Shown here: positions 10,731 through 24,481 of the stretch, in pieces
How the letters are laid out: each line of letters opens with the position of its first letter
Numbering within the stretch: position 1 is the stretch's first letter
NCBI RefSeq assembly: GCF_051401765.1
Contig: NW_027480534.1
Span: 434,001-498,000 of the forward strand
Source: Calliopsis andreniformis
Lineage: Eukaryota > Arthropoda > Insecta > Hymenoptera > Andrenidae
Direction of reading: 5' to 3'
DNA length: 64,000 nt
Notes under the pieces: model-generated
Database searches by the model: none
Seen by the model: the letters and a program-made list of their open reading frames with translations, nothing else
Told to the model about the DNA's origin: nothing
Translations under genes and position numbers: made by a program

Positions 10731-13150
10731 GAATTCAGGATATTCTATTGAGTATTGAGAATTGAGGAATGATGGTTGAGTATTGATGACTGAGGATTGA
10801 GGATTGAAGATTGAGTATTGAGGATTGAAGATTGAGGATTGAGGATTGAGGATTGAGGATTGGGGACTGAGGATTGAGGATTGAAGATTGAGGATTGAGG
10901 ACTGAGGATTGACAATTGAGAATTGAGGATGAGGACTGAGGGTTGAGGACTGAGGTTTGAGGAACGAGGATTGGGGATTGAGGATTGAGGACTGAGGATT
11001 GACAATTGAGTATTGAAGATTGAGGATAGATGACTGAGGACTGAGGATTGAGAATTGAGGATTGCGGATTGAGGATTGAAGATTGAGTACTGGGTATTGA
11101 GGATTGAAGAATGAGGATTGTGGATTGAGGATTGAGGATTGAGGATTGAGGATTCAAGATTGAGTATTGAGGATTGAAGATTGAGGATTGAGGATTGAGG
11201 ATTGAAGATTGAGGATTTGGGTCTGAGGATTGAAGATTGAGGATTGGGTATTGAGGATTCAGGATTGAGGTTTGAGGACTGAGGATTGAGGATTGAGGAT
11301 TGAGGATTGAGGATTGAGGATTGAAGACTGAGGATTGAGGATTGAGGGTTGTGTATTGAGGACGAGGACTGAGGGTTGAGAATTGATGTTTGAGGTCTGA
11401 GGAGTGAGGATTGAGGATTGAGAATTGAGGATTGAGGATTGAGGATTGAAGGTTGAGGATTGGGTATTGAGGATTGAAGAATGAGGATTGAGGATTGAGG
11501 ATTGAGGATTGAGGACTGAGGATTGAGGATTGAAGATTGAGTATTGAGGATTGAAGATTGAGGATTGAGGATTGAGGATTGAAGATTGAGTATTGATGAT
11601 TGAAGATTGAGGATTGAGAATTGAGGGTTGAGTATTGAGGACAAGGACTGACGGTTGAGGATTGAGGTTTGAGGATTGAGGGTTGAGGATTGTAGACTGA
11701 GGATTGAGGATTGAGGATTGAGCATTGAGGATTGAAGATTGAGGACTGGGGATTGAGGACTGAAGATTGAGGATTAAGGATCGAAGATTGAGGATTGAGG
11801 ATCTAGGATTGGATGTCTGTTATTGAGGATTGATGATTGAGGGCTGAGGATTGAGGATTGAGAATTGAGAATTGAGGATGAGGACTGAGGGTTGAGGATT
11901 GAAGATTGAGGACTGGGGATTGAGTGTTGAAGATTGAGGATTAAGGATTGATGATTCGGGATTGGGGATCCAGGATTGGAGATTGATTATTGAGGATTGA
12001 AGATTGAGGATTGAGGATTGAGGATTGACAATTGAGAATTGAGGATGAGGACTGAGGGTTGAGGATTGAGGTTTGAGGATCGAGGATTGGGGATTGAGGA
12101 TTGAGGACTGAGGATTGACGATTGAGTATTGAAGATTGAGGATTGATGACTGAGCATTGAGGATTGAGAATTGAGGATTGCGGACTGAGGATTGAGGATT
12201 GGGGATTGAGGATTGAGGATTGAGGATTGAAGATTGAGAATTGAGGATTGAGTGTTCTGGATCGAGGACGAGGACTGAGGGTTGAGTATTGATGTTTGAG
12301 GTCTGAGGTATGAGGATTGAGGATTGAGAATTGAGGATTGAGGATTGAGGATTGAAGATTGAGGATTGGGTATTGAGGATTGAAGAATGAGGATTGTGGA
12401 TTGAGGATTGAGGATTGAGGATTGAGGATTCAAGATTGAGTATTGAGGATTGAAGATTGAGGATTGAGGATTGAGGATTGAAGATTGAGGATTTGGGACT
12501 GAGGATTGAAGATTGAGGATTGGGTATTGAGGATTGAGGATTAAGGTTCGAGATTTGAGGTTTGAAGATTGAGGATCGAAGATTGAGTATTGAGGATTGA
12601 AGATTGACGATTGAGGATTGAGGATTGAGGATTGAGGCTTGATAATTGATGATTAAGGATTGAAGATTGAGTATTGAAGATTGACGATTGAGGATTGTGG
12701 ATTTAGGATTGAGGATTGAGGACTGAAGATTGAGGATTGAGGATTGAAGGTTGAGTATTTGTGATTGAAGGTTGAGGATTGAGGATTGAGTGTTGAGGAT
12801 TGAGGACGAGGACTGACGGTTGAGGATTGAGGTTTGAGGATTGAGGATTAAGGATTGAGGACTGAGGATTGAGGATTGAGGATTGAGCAATGAGGATTTA
12901 AGATTGAGGACTGGAGATTGAGGATTGAAGGTTGAGGATTAAGGATTGAGGATTGGGGATTGGGGATCTAGGATTGGAGATTGATTATTGAGGATTGAAG
13001 ATTGAGGATTGAGGATTGACGATTGTGAATTGAGAATTGAGGATGAGGACTGAGGGTTGAGGATTGAGAATTGAAAATTGAGGATTGAGGATTGAGGTTT
13101 GAGGATTGAGAATGAGGGCTGAGGGTTGAGGATTGATGTTTGAGTATTGA

Positions 13151-13168
13151 ATCCTGAGAATTCAGGAT
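13151..13168. other. C-block inverted repeat
   Basis: Full 7-base arms. Followed by TATTCTA and by the rarer TTGAGCG heptamer shared with the 20.2, 34.9 and 45.6 kb copies. Confidence 0.93.
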
Positions 13169-15425
13169 ATTCTATTGAGTATTGAGCGTTGAGTATTGAT
13201 GGTTGAGTATTGAGGATTGAGGATTGAGGATAGAGGATTGAGTATTGAAGATTGAGGATTGAAGATTGAGGATTGGGGACTGAGGATTGAAGATTGAGGA
13301 TTAAGGATTGAGGATTCAGAATTGAGGTTTGAGGACTGAGGATCGTGGATTGAAGATTGAGTATTGAGGATTGAAGATTGAAGATTGAAGATTGAAGATT
13401 GGTGATTGAGGATTGAGGATTGAGGATTGAGGATTGAGGATTGAGAATTGAGGATTGAGGATTGAGGATTGAGGATTGAAGATTGAGTATTGAGGATTGC
13501 AGATAGAGGATTGACGATTGAGGGTTGAGGATTGAGTATTGAAGATTGAGGACTGAGTGTTGAGGGTTGAGTGGAGAGAATTGATGTTTGAGGTTTGAGA
13601 TTTGATTATTGAATATTGTGGATTGAGTATTGAACCATGAGGATTCTGGATATTCTATTGAGAATTGAGAATTTAGGATTGATGGTCGAGTATTGAGGAT
13701 TGATGGTTGAGGGTTGTGCGTAGAATATTGAGGATTGAGGATTGAGGATTGAGGATTGAAGATTGAGGATTGAAGATTGAGTATTGATGATTGAAGATTG
13801 AGGATTGAGTATTGAGGATTGAGGTTTGAAAATTGAGTATTGAGGATTGAAGGTTGAGGATTGAGGATTCAAGATTGAGTGTTGAGGATTGAAGATGGAG
13901 GATTGAGGATTGAGGATTGAGGATTGAGGATTGAAGATTGAGGATTGAGGATTGAGAATTGGGGATTGAGGATTGAGGATTGAAGTTTGAGTATTGATGA
14001 TTGAAGATTGAGGATTGAGAATTGAGGGTTGAGGATTGAGGACGAGGACTGACGGTTGAGGATTGAGGTTTGAGGATTGATGGTTTAGGATTGTAGGCTG
14101 AGGATTGAGGATTGAGGATTGAGCATTGAGGATTGAAGATTGAGGACTGAGGATTGACGATTGTGTATTGAAGGTTGAGGATTGATGACTGAGGATTGAG
14201 GATTGACAATTGAGGATTGCGGACTGAGGATTGAGGATTGAGGATTGAGGATTGAGGATTGAGGATTGAAGATTGAGGATTGAGGATTGAGGGTTGTGGA
14301 TTGAGGACGAGGACTGAGGGTTGAGTATTGATGTTTGAGGTCTGAGGAATGAGGATTGAGGATTGAGAATTGAGGATTGAGGATTGAAGATTGAGGTTTG
14401 GGGACTGAGGATTCAAGATTGAGAATTGATGATTGAGGATTGAGGATTGAGGACTGAGGATTGAGGATTCAGTATTGAGGATTGAAGTTTGAGAATTGAG
14501 GATTGAGGTTTGAACATTGAGGACTGAGTGTTGAGGGTTGAGTGATGAGAATTGATGTTTGTGGATAGAGATTTGAAGATTGCAGATTGAGTATTGAGTA
14601 TTGAAAACTGTGAATTGATGATATTCTATTGAGGATTGAGGATTGACAACTGATCGTTGAGGTCTGAGGGTTGAAGATTGAGGATTCAGGATTGAGGATT
14701 CAGGATTGAGGTTTGAGGACTGAGGATTGAGGATTGAGGATTGAGGATTGGGGATTGAGGATTGAAGATTGAGGATTGAGGATTGAGGTTTGTGGATTGA
14801 GGACGAGGACTGAGGGTTGAGTATTGATGTTTGAGGTCTGAGGAATGAGGATTGAGGATTGAGATTTCAGGATTGAGGATTGAGGATTGAAGATTGAGGA
14901 TTGGGTATTGAGGATTGTTGATTGAGGATTGAGGATTGAGGGATGAGGATTGAGGATTGAAGATTGAGTATTGAGGATTGAAGGCTGAAGATTGAGGATT
15001 GAGTATTGAGGATTGAGGATTGAGGATTGAGGATTGAGAATTGAGGATTGAGGATTGAGGATTGAGGATTGAAGATTGAGTATTGAGGATTGAAGATAGA
15101 GGATTGAGGATTGAGGGTTGAGGGTTGAGGATTGAGGATTGACACTTGAGAATTGACGATTGATGATGGAGGTTTGAAGAGAGAGGAGTGAGTGTTGAGG
15201 ATTGAGTGCTGGGAATTGATGTTTGAGGTTTGAGATTTGATTATTGAATATTGTGGGTTGAGTATTGAACCATGAGGATTCAGGATATTCTATTGAGTAT
15301 TGAGAATGTAGGATCGATGGTGGAGTATTGAGGATTGATGGTTGAGGGTTGTGCGTTGAATATTGAGGATTGAGGATTGAGGATTGAGGACTGAGAATGA
15401 GGGCTGAGGGTTGAGGGTTGAGGTT

Positions 15426-15442
15426 TCAGCATTGAATGCTGA
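15426..15442. other. D-block palindrome
   Basis: Perfect 8-base arms. Followed by GAATTC, TATTCTA and the TTGAGTACTGAG variant. Confidence 0.93.
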
Positions 15443-16650
15443 GAATTCAGGATATTCTATTGAGTACTGAGAATTGAGGAGTGATGGTTGAGTATTGATG
15501 ACTGAGGATTGAGGATTGAAGATTGAGTATTGAGGATCGAAGATTGAGGGTTGAGGATTGAGGATTGGGGACAGAGGATTGAGGATTGAGGATTGCGGAT
15601 TGAGGATTGAAGATTGAGTATTGAGGATTGAATATTGAGGATTGACGATTGATGATTGAAGATTGAGGATTTGGGACTGAGGATTGAAGATTGAGGATTG
15701 AGGATTGAGGATTGACGATTGAGGATTGAGGATTGAGGATTGAAGATTGCGTATTGAGGATTGAAGATTGAGGATTGGGGACGGAGTGTTGAGGATTGAG
15801 TGATGAGAATTGATGTTTGTGGATAGAGATTTGAAGATTGCATATTGAGTATTGAGTATTGAAATCTGTGAATTGAAGATATTCTCTTGAGGATTGAGGA
15901 TTGACAACTGATTGTTGAGGACTGAGCGCTGAAGATTGAGGATTCAGGATTGAGTATTCAGGGATGAGGTTTGAGGACTGAGGATTGAGGATTGACGATT
16001 GAGGATTGAGGATTGAGGATTGAGGATTGAAGATTGAGTATTGGGTATTGCGGATTGAACATTGAGGATTGAGGATTGAGGATTGAGGCTTGAGGATCGA
16101 TGATTGAGGATTGAGGATTGAGGATTGAAGATTGAGGGTTGGGGACTGAGGATTGAAGACTGAGGATTGAGGATTGTGGATTGAGGATTGAGGATAGAGG
16201 ATTGAATATTGAGGACTGGGGACTGCGTGTTGAGTGTTCAGTGATGAGAATTGATGTTTGTTGGTAGAGATTTGAAGATTGCGGACTGAGTATTGAGTAT
16301 TCAAAACTGTGAATTGATGATATTCTATTGAGGATTGAGGATTGACAACCGATTGTTGAGTACTGAGGGCTGAAGGTTGAGGATTCAGAATTGAGGACTC
16401 AGGATTGAGCTTTGATGACAGAGGATTGAGGATTGAGTATCTCGGATTGTGGACTGAGAATTGAGGATTGAAGATTGAGGATTGGGTATTGAGGATTGAA
16501 CGTTGCGGATTGAGGATTCAGAATTGAGGTTTGAGGACTGAGGATTGAGGATTGAGGATTGAGGGCTGAAGATTGAGGATTGGGTAGTGTGGATTGAAGA
16601 ATGAGGATTGGGGATTGAGGATTGAGGATTGAGGATTGAAGATTGAGCAT

Positions 16651-19600
16651 TGAGGATTGAAGATTCAGGACTGGGGATTGAGGATTGAAGATTGAGGATT
16701 AAGGATTGAGGATTGGGGATTGAGGATCAAGGATTGGAGATTGATTACTGAGGATTGAAGATTGAGGATTGAGGATTGAGTGTTCTGGATTGAGGACGAG
16801 GACTGAGGGTTGAGTATTGATGTTTGAGGTCTGAGGTATGAGGATTGAGGATTGAGAATTGAGGATTGAGGATTGAGGATTGAAGATTGAGGATTGGGTA
16901 TTGAGGATTGAAGAATGAGGATTGTGGATTGAGGATTGAGGATTGAGGATTGAGGATTCAAGATTGGGTATTGAGGATTGAAGATTGAGGATTGAGGATT
17001 GAGGATTGAAGATTGAGGATTTGGGACTGAGGATTGAAGATTGAGGATCGAGGTTTGAGGTTTGAAGATGGAGGATCGAAGATTGAGTATTGAGGATTGA
17101 AGATTGACGATTGAGGATTGAGGATTGAGGATTGAGGATTGATAATTGATGATTGAGGATTGAAGATTGAGTATTGAAGATTGAAGATTGAGGATTGTGG
17201 ATTGAGGATTGAGGATTGAGGATTGAAGATTGAGGATTGGGGATTGAGGATTGACGATTGAGGATTGAGTATTGATGATTGAGAATTGAGGATTGAGGAC
17301 TGAAGATTGAGGATTGAGGATTGAAGGTTGAGTATTTGTGATTGAAGGTTGAGGATTGAGGATTGAGTGTTGAGGATTGAGGACGAGGACTGACGGTTGA
17401 TGATTGAGGTTTGAGGATTGAGGATTAAGGATTGAGGACTGAGGATTGAGGATTGAGGATTGAGCATTGAGGATTTAAGATTGAGGACTGGGGATTGAGG
17501 ATTGAAGGTTGAGGATTAAGGACTGAGGATTGGGGACTGGGGATCTAGGATTGGAGATTGATTATTGAGGATTGAAGATTGAGCATTGAGGATTGACGAT
17601 TGTGAATTGAGAATTGAGGATGAGGACTGAGGGTTGAGGATTGAGGATTGAAAATTGAGGATTGAGGATTGAGGTTTGAGGATTGAGAATGAGGGCTGAG
17701 GGTTGAGGATTGATGTTTTAGTATTGAATCCTGAGAATTCAGGATATTCTATTGAGTATTGAGAGTTGAGTATTGATGGTTGAGTATTGAGGATTGAGGA
17801 TTGAGGATAGAGGATTGAGTATTGAAGATTGAGGATTGAAGATTGAGGATTGGGGACTGAGGATTGAAGATTGAGGATTAAGGATTGAGGATTCAGAATT
17901 GAGATTTGAGGACTGAGGATCGTGGATTGAAGATTGAGTATTGAGGATTGAAGATTGAAGATTGGTGATTGAGGATTGAGGATTGAGGATTGAGGATTGA
18001 GGATTAAGAATTGAGGATTGAGGATTGAGGATTGAGGATTGAAGATTGAGTATTGAGGATTGCAGATAGAGGATTGACGATTGAGTGTTGAGGATTGAGT
18101 ATTGAAGATTGAGGACTGAGTGTTGAGGGTTGAGTGGAGAGAATTGATGTTTGAGGTTTGAGATTTGATTATTGAATATTGTGGATTGAGTATTGAACCA
18201 TGAGGATTCAGGATATTCTATTGAGTATTGAGAATTTAGGATTGATGGTGGAGTATTGAGGATTGATGGTTGAGGGTTGTGCGTAGAATATTGAGGATTG
18301 AGGATTGAGGATTGAGGATTGAAGATTGAGGATTGAAGATTGAGTATTGATGATTGAAGATTGAGGATTGAGTATTGAGGATTGAGGTTTGAAAATTGAG
18401 TATTGAGGATTGAAGGTTGAGGATTGAGGATTGAAGATTGAGTGTTGAGGATTGAAGATGGAGGATTGAGGATTGAGGATTGAGGATTGCGTATTGAAGA
18501 TTGAGGATTGAGGATTGAGAATTGGGGATTGAGAGTTGAGGATTGAAGATTGAGTATTGATGATTGAAGATTGAGGATTCAGAATTGAGGATTGAGGATT
18601 GAGGACGAGGACTGACGGTTGAGGATTGAGGTTTGAGGATTGAGGATTAAGGATTGAGGATTGGGGATTGGGGATCTAGGATTGGAGATTGATTATTGAG
18701 GATTGAAGATTCAGGACTGGGGATTGAGGATTGAAGATTGAGGATTAAGGATTGAGGATTGGGGATTGAGGATCTAGGATAGGAGGTTTGTTATTGAGGA
18801 TTGATGATTGAGGGCTGAGGATTGAGGATTGAGGATTGAGAATTGAGGATGAGGACTGAGGGTTGAGGATTGAAGATTGAGGACTGGGGATTGAGTGTTG
18901 AAGATTGAGGATTAAGGATTGATGATTCGGGATTGGGGATCCAGGATTGTAGATTGATTATTGAGGATTGAAGATTGAGGATTGAGGATTGAGGATTGAC
19001 AATTGAGAATTGAGGATGAGGACTGAGGGTTGAGGATTGAGGCTTGAGGATCGAGGATTGGGGATTGAGGATTGAGGACTGAGGATTGACGATAGAGTCT
19101 TGAAGATTGAGGATTGATGACTGAGCATTGACGATTGAGAATTGAGGATTGCGGACTGAGGATTGAGGATTGGGGATTGAGGATTGAGGATTGAGGATTG
19201 AAGATTGAGGATTGAGGATTGAGTGTTCTGGATCGAGGACGAGGACTGAGGGTTGAGTATTGATGTTTGAGGTCTGAGGTATGAGGATTGAGGATTGAGA
19301 ATTGAGGATTGAGGATTGAGGATTGAAGATTGAGGATTGGGTATTGAGGATTGAAGAATGAGGATTGTGGATTGAGGATTGAGGATGGAGGATTGAGGAT
19401 TCAAGATTGAGTATTGAGGATTGAAGATTGAGGATTGATGATTGAGGATTGAAGATTGAGGATTTGGGACTGAGGATTGAAGATTGAGGATTGGGTATTG
19501 AGGATTGAGGATTAAGGTTCGAGATTTGAGGTTTGAAGATTGAGGATCGAAGATTGAGTATTGAGGATTGAAGATTGACAATTGAGGATTGAGGATTGAG

Positions 19601-19999
19601 GATTGAGGTTTGATAATTGATGATTGAGGATTGAAGATTGAGTATTGAAGATTGAAGATTGAGGATTGTGGATTTAGGATTGAGGATTGAGGATTGAAGA
19701 TTGAGGATTGGGGATTGAGGATTGACGATTGAGGATTGAGTATTGAGGATTGAGAATTGAGGATTGAGGACTGAAGATTGAGGATTGAGGATTGAAGGTT
19801 GAGTATTTGTGATTGAAGGTTGAGGATTGAGGATTGAGTGTTGAGGATTGAGGACGAGGACTGACGGTTGAGGATTGAGGTTTGAGGATTGAGGATTAAG
19901 GATTGAGGACTGAGGATTGAGGATTGAGGATTGAGCAATGAGGATTTAAGATTGAGGACTGGAGATTGAGGATTGAAGGTTGAGGATTAAGGATTGAGG
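16651..19999. repeat. Array region V
   Basis: This is a gene-free heptamer array. C hairpin near 17.73 kb, A block near 18.18 kb, and G elements near 17.54, 18.67 and 18.77 kb. The part around 18.8-19.5 kb matches the end of segment X (GATTCGGG variant at 18924 against 11953, offset 6,971). The part around 17.6-18.5 kb matches 13.0-13.9 kb at offset 4,577, with small losses of whole heptamers. Confidence 0.82.
17728..17745. other. C-block inverted repeat
   Basis: Full 7-base arms. Counterpart of 13151 at offset 4,577. Confidence 0.93.
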
Positions 20000-22093
20000 A
20001 TTGGGGATTGGGGATCTAGGATTGGAGATTGATTATTGAGGATTGAAGATTGAGGATTGAGGATTGGCGATTGTGAATTGAGAATTGAGGATGAGGACTG
20101 AGGGTTGAGGATTGAGGATTGAAGATTGAGGATTGAGGATTGAGGTTTGAGGATTGAGAATGAGGGCTGAGGGTTGAGGATTGATGTTTGAGTATTGAAT
20201 CCAGAGAATTCAGGATATTCTATTGAGTATTGAGCGTTGAGTATTGATGGTTGAGTATTGAGGATTGAGGATTGAGGGTAGAGGATTGAGTATTGAAGAT
20301 TGAGGATTGAAGATTGAGGATTGAGGATTGAGGGTTGAGGATTGAGGATTGAGGATTCAAGATTGAGTATTGAGGATTGAAGATTGAGGATTGAGGATTG
20401 AGGATTGAGGATTGAGGATTTGGGACTGAGGATTGAAGATTGAGGATTGGGTATTGAGGATTGAGGATTAAGGATCGAGGTTTGAGGTTTGAAGATTGAG
20501 GATCGAAGATTGAGTATTGAGGATTGAAGATTGACGATTGAGGATTGAGGATTGAGGATTGAGGATTGAGGATTGAGGATTGAGGATTGAGGATTGAAGA
20601 TTGAGTATTGATGATTGAAGATTGAGAATTGAGGATGAGGACTGAGGGTTGAGGATTGAGGTTTGAGGAACGAGGATTGGGGATTGAGGATTGAGGACTG
20701 AGGATTGACAATTGAGTATTGAAGATTGAGGATTGATGACTGAGGACTGAGGATTGAGAATTGAGGATTGCGGATTAAGGATTGAAGATTGAGTACTGGG
20801 TATTGAGGATTGAAGAATGAGGATTGTGGATTGAGGAGTGAGGATTGAGGATTGAGGATTCATGATTGAGTATTGAGGATTGAAGATTGAGGATTGAGGA
20901 TTGAGGATTGAAGATTGAGGATTTGGGTCTGAGGATTGAAGATTGAGGATTGGGTATTGAGGATTCAGGATTGAGGTTTGAGGACTGAGGATTGAGGATT
21001 GAGGATTGAGGATTGAGGATTGAGGATTGAAGACTGAGGATTGAGGATTGAGGGTTGTGTATTGAGGACGAGGACTGAGGGTTGAGTATTGATGTTTGAG
21101 GTCTGAGGAATGAGGATTGAGGATTGAGAATTGAGGATTGAGGATTGAGGATTGAAGGTTGAGGATTGGGTATTGAGGATTGAAGAATGAGGATTGAGGA
21201 TTGAGGATTGAGGATTGAGGACTGAGGATTGAGGATTGAAGATTGAGTATTGAGGATAGAAGATTGAGGATTGAGGATTGAGGATTGAAGATTGAGTATT
21301 GATGATTGAAGATTGAGGATTGAGAATTGAGGGTTGAGTATTGAGGACAAGGACTGACGGTTGAGGATTGAGGTTTGAGGATTGAGGGTTGAGGATTGTA
21401 GACTGAGGATTGAGGATTGAGGATTGAGCATTGAGGATTGAAGATTGAGGACTGGGGATTTAGGACTGAAGATTGAGGATTAAGGATCGAAGATTGAGGA
21501 TTGAGGATCTAGGATTGGAGGTTTGTTATTGAGGATTGATGATTGAGGGCTGAGGATTGAGGATTGAGAATTGAGAATTGAGGATGAGGACTGAGGGTTG
21601 AGGATTGAAGATTGAGGACTGGGGATTGAGTGTTGAAGATTGAGGATTAAGGATTGATGATTCGGGATTGGGGATCCAGGATTGGAGATTGATTATTGAG
21701 GATTGAAGGTTGAGGATTGAGGATTGAGGATTGACAATTGAGAATTGAGGATGAGGACTGAGGGTTGAGGATTGAGGTTTGAGGATCGAGGATTGGGGAT
21801 TGAGGATTGAGGACTGAGGATTGACGATTGAGTATTGAAGATTGAGGATTGATGACTGAGCATTGTGGATTGAGAATTGAGGATTGCGGACTGAGGATTG
21901 AGGATTGGGGATTGAGGATTGAGGATTGAGGATTGAAGATTGAGAATTGAGGATTGAGTGTTCTGGATCGAGGACGAGGACTGAGGGTTGAGTATTGATG
22001 TTTGAGGTCTGAGGTATGAGGATTGAGGATTGAGAATTGAGGATTGAGGATTGAGGATTGAAGATTGAGGATTGGGTATTGAGGATTGAAGAA
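20000..22093. repeat. Dispersed higher-order segment X, copy 2 with about 970 bases missing
   Basis: Positions 20.0-20.62 kb match 34.75-35.36 kb at offset 14,738, and 20.62-22.09 kb match 36.33-37.80 kb at offset 15,708. The 970-base jump means this copy lacks the part that holds the D palindrome, or the other copies gained it. The second half also matches 10.9-12.39 kb at offset 9,706, checked at the GATTCGGG variant (21659 against 11953). Confidence 0.88.
20199..20216. other. C-block inverted repeat with one mismatch
   Basis: Reads ATCCAGA in the left arm, so one pair of the stem is broken. GAATTC is kept. The only C-block copy seen with a stem mismatch in this position. Confidence 0.88.
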
Positions 22094-24481
22094 TGAGGAT
22101 TGTGGATTGAGGATTGAGGATTGAGGATTGAGGATTCAAGATTGAGTATTGAGGATTGAAGATTGAGGATTGAGGATTGAGGATTGAAGATTGAGGATTT
22201 GGGACTGAGGATTGAAGATTGAGGATTGGGTATTGAGGATTGAGGATTAAAGTTCGAGGTTTGAGGTTTGAAGATTGAGGATCGAAGATTGAGTATTGAG
22301 GATTGAAGATTGACGATTGAGGATTGAGGATTGAGGATTGAGGATTGATAATTGATGATTGAGGATTGAAGATTGAGTATTGAAGATTGAAGATTGAGGA
22401 TTGCGGATTTAGGATTGAGGATTGAGGATTGAAGATTGAGGATTGGGGATTGAGGATTGACGATTGAGGATTGAGTATTGAGGATTGAGAATTGAGGATT
22501 GAGGACTGAAGATTGAGGATTGAGGATTGAAGGTTGAGTATTTGTGATTGAAGGTTGAGTATTGAGGATTGAGGATTGAGGATAGAGGATTTAGTATTGA
22601 AGATTGAGGATTGAAGATTGAGGATTGGGGACTGAGGATTGAATATTGAGGATTAAGGATTGAGGATTCAGAATTGAGGTTTGAGGACTGAGGATCGTGG
22701 ATTGAAGATTGAGTATTGAGGATTGAAGATTGAAGATTGGTGATTGAGGATTGAGGATTGAGGATTGAGGATTGAGGATTGAGAATTGAGGATTGAGGAT
22801 TGAGGATTGAGGATTGAAGATTGAGTATTGAGGATTGCAGATAGAGGATTGACGATTGAGGGTTGAGGATTGAGTATTGAAGATTGAGGACTGAGTGTTG
22901 AGGGTTGAGTGGAGAGAATTGATGTTTGAGGTTTTAGATTTGATTATTGAATATTGTGGATTGAGTATTGAACCATGAGGATTCTGGATATTCTATTGAG
23001 TATTGAGAATTTAGGATTGATGGTGGAGTATTGAGGATTGATGGTTGAGGGTTGTGCGTAGAATATTGAGGATTGAGGATTGAGGATTGAGGATTGAAGA
23101 TTGAGGATTGAAGATTGAGGACTGAGGATTGACGATTGTGTATTGAAGGTTGAGGATTGATGACTGAGGATTGAGGATTGACAATTGAGGATTGCGGACT
23201 GAGGATTGAGGATTGAGGATTGAGGATTGAGGATTGAGGATTGAAGATTGAGGATTGAGGATTGAGGGTTGTGGATTGAGGACGAGGACTGAGGGTTGAG
23301 TATTGATGTTTGAGGTCTGAGGAATGAGGATTGAGGATTGAGAATTGAGGATTGAGAATTGAGGATTGAGGATTGAGGATTGAGGATTGAGGATTGAGGA
23401 TTGGGGATTGAGGATTGAAGATTGAGGATTGAGGATTGAGGTTTGTGGATTGAGGACGAGGACTGAGGGTTGAGTATTGATGTTTGAGGTCTGAGGAATG
23501 AGGATTGAGGATTGAGATTTGAGGATTGAGGATTGAGGATTGAAGATTGAGGATTGGGTATTGAGGATTGTTGATTGAGGATTGAGGATTGAGGGATGAG
23601 GATTGAGGATTGAGGATTGAAGATTGAGTATTGAGGATTGAAGGCTGAAGATTGAGGATTGAGTATTGAGGATTGAGGATTGAGGATTGAGGATTGAGAA
23701 TTGAGGATTGAGGATTGAGGATTGAGGATTGAGGATTGAAGATTGAGTATTGAGGATTGTAGATAGAGGATTGAGGATTGAGGGTTGAGGGTTGAGGATT
23801 GAGGATTGACACTTGAGAATTGACGATTGATGATGGAGGTTTGAAGAGAGAGGAGTGAGTGTTGAGGATTGAGTGCTGGGAATTGATGTTTGAGGTTTGA
23901 GATTTGGTTATTGAATATTGTGGATTGAGTATTGAACCATGAGGATTCAGGATATTCTATTGAGTATTGAGAATTTAGGATCGATGTTGGAGTATTGAGG
24001 ATTGATGGTTGAGGGTTGTGCGTTGAATATTGAGGATTGAGGATTGAGGATTGAGGACTGAGAATGAGGGCTGAGGGTTGAGGGTTGAGGTTTCAGCATT
24101 GAATGCTGAGAATTCAGGATATTCTATTGAGTACTGAGAATTGAGGAGTGGTGGTTGAGTATTGATGACTGAGGATTGAGGATTGAAGATTGAGTATTGA
24201 GGATCGAAGATTGAGGATTGAGGATTGAGGATTGGGGACAGAGGATTGAGAATTGAAGATTGAGGATTGAGGATTCAGGATTGAGAAATGAGAATAGAGT
24301 ATGAGGACTGAGGGTTGAGGATTGTGGTTTGAGGAACGAGGATTGAGGATTGAGGATTGAGGATTAAGGACTGAGGATTGATGATTGAGTATTGAAGATT
24401 GAGGATTGGAGACTGATGATTGAGGATTGAGGATTGAGGATTGCGGATTGAGGATTGAAGATTGAGTATTGAGGATTGAAT
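22094..24481. repeat. Array region VI
   Basis: This is a gene-free heptamer array leading into the first large duplication. A blocks near 22.95 and 23.91 kb and a D palindrome near 24.10 kb. It is a composite of sequence seen at 13.2-13.7 kb and 14.2-15.5 kb. It ends where homology with the second 4,971-base unit begins. Confidence 0.8.
24093..24109. other. D-block palindrome
   Basis: Perfect arms. Same flanks as the 15.43 kb copy (offset 8,667). Confidence 0.93.

Larger units (their letters stand above)
9300..12386. repeat. Dispersed higher-order segment X, copy 1
   Basis: About 3 kb that recurs at 34.7-37.8 kb. From about 9.9 kb to 12.386 kb the offset is a constant 25,414, checked at the AACAGG variant (10001), the D palindrome (10714), the GATTCGGG variant (11953) and several start and stop positions of open frames. 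Left of 9.9 kb the offset is 25,400, so the two copies differ by 14 bases, exactly two heptamers. The right edge is sharp: position 12,386 continues with ATGAGG while the partner continues with TTGCGG. No gene is present. Confidence 0.9.
12387..16650. repeat. Array region IV
   Basis: This is a gene-free heptamer array. C hairpin near 13.15 kb; A blocks near 13.61 and 15.25 kb; B blocks near 14.59, 15.86 and 16.31 kb; D palindrome near 15.43 kb. The 13.0-13.9 kb part recurs near 17.6-18.5 kb, 22.5-23.1 kb, 45.4-46.1 kb and 48.8-49.5 kb. The 14.2-16.4 kb part recurs near 23.1-25.2 kb, where an extra 181 bases lie between the D palindrome and the following B block (offset changes from 8,667 to 8,848). 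Confidence 0.82.

Noticed and set aside
11953..11975. CENP-B box in the TTCGGGATTGGGGATCC variant
   Set aside because: It does not fit the TTCG-N4-A-N2-CGGG pattern, and the variant occurs only in copies of one segment (11953, 18924, 21659, 37367, 41821).
15290..16304. Overlapping open frames in different - strand frames, suggestive of overlapping genes
   Set aside because: Overlap is forced by a 7-base unit with no stop codon in any frame; the overlapping peptides are the same repeat.
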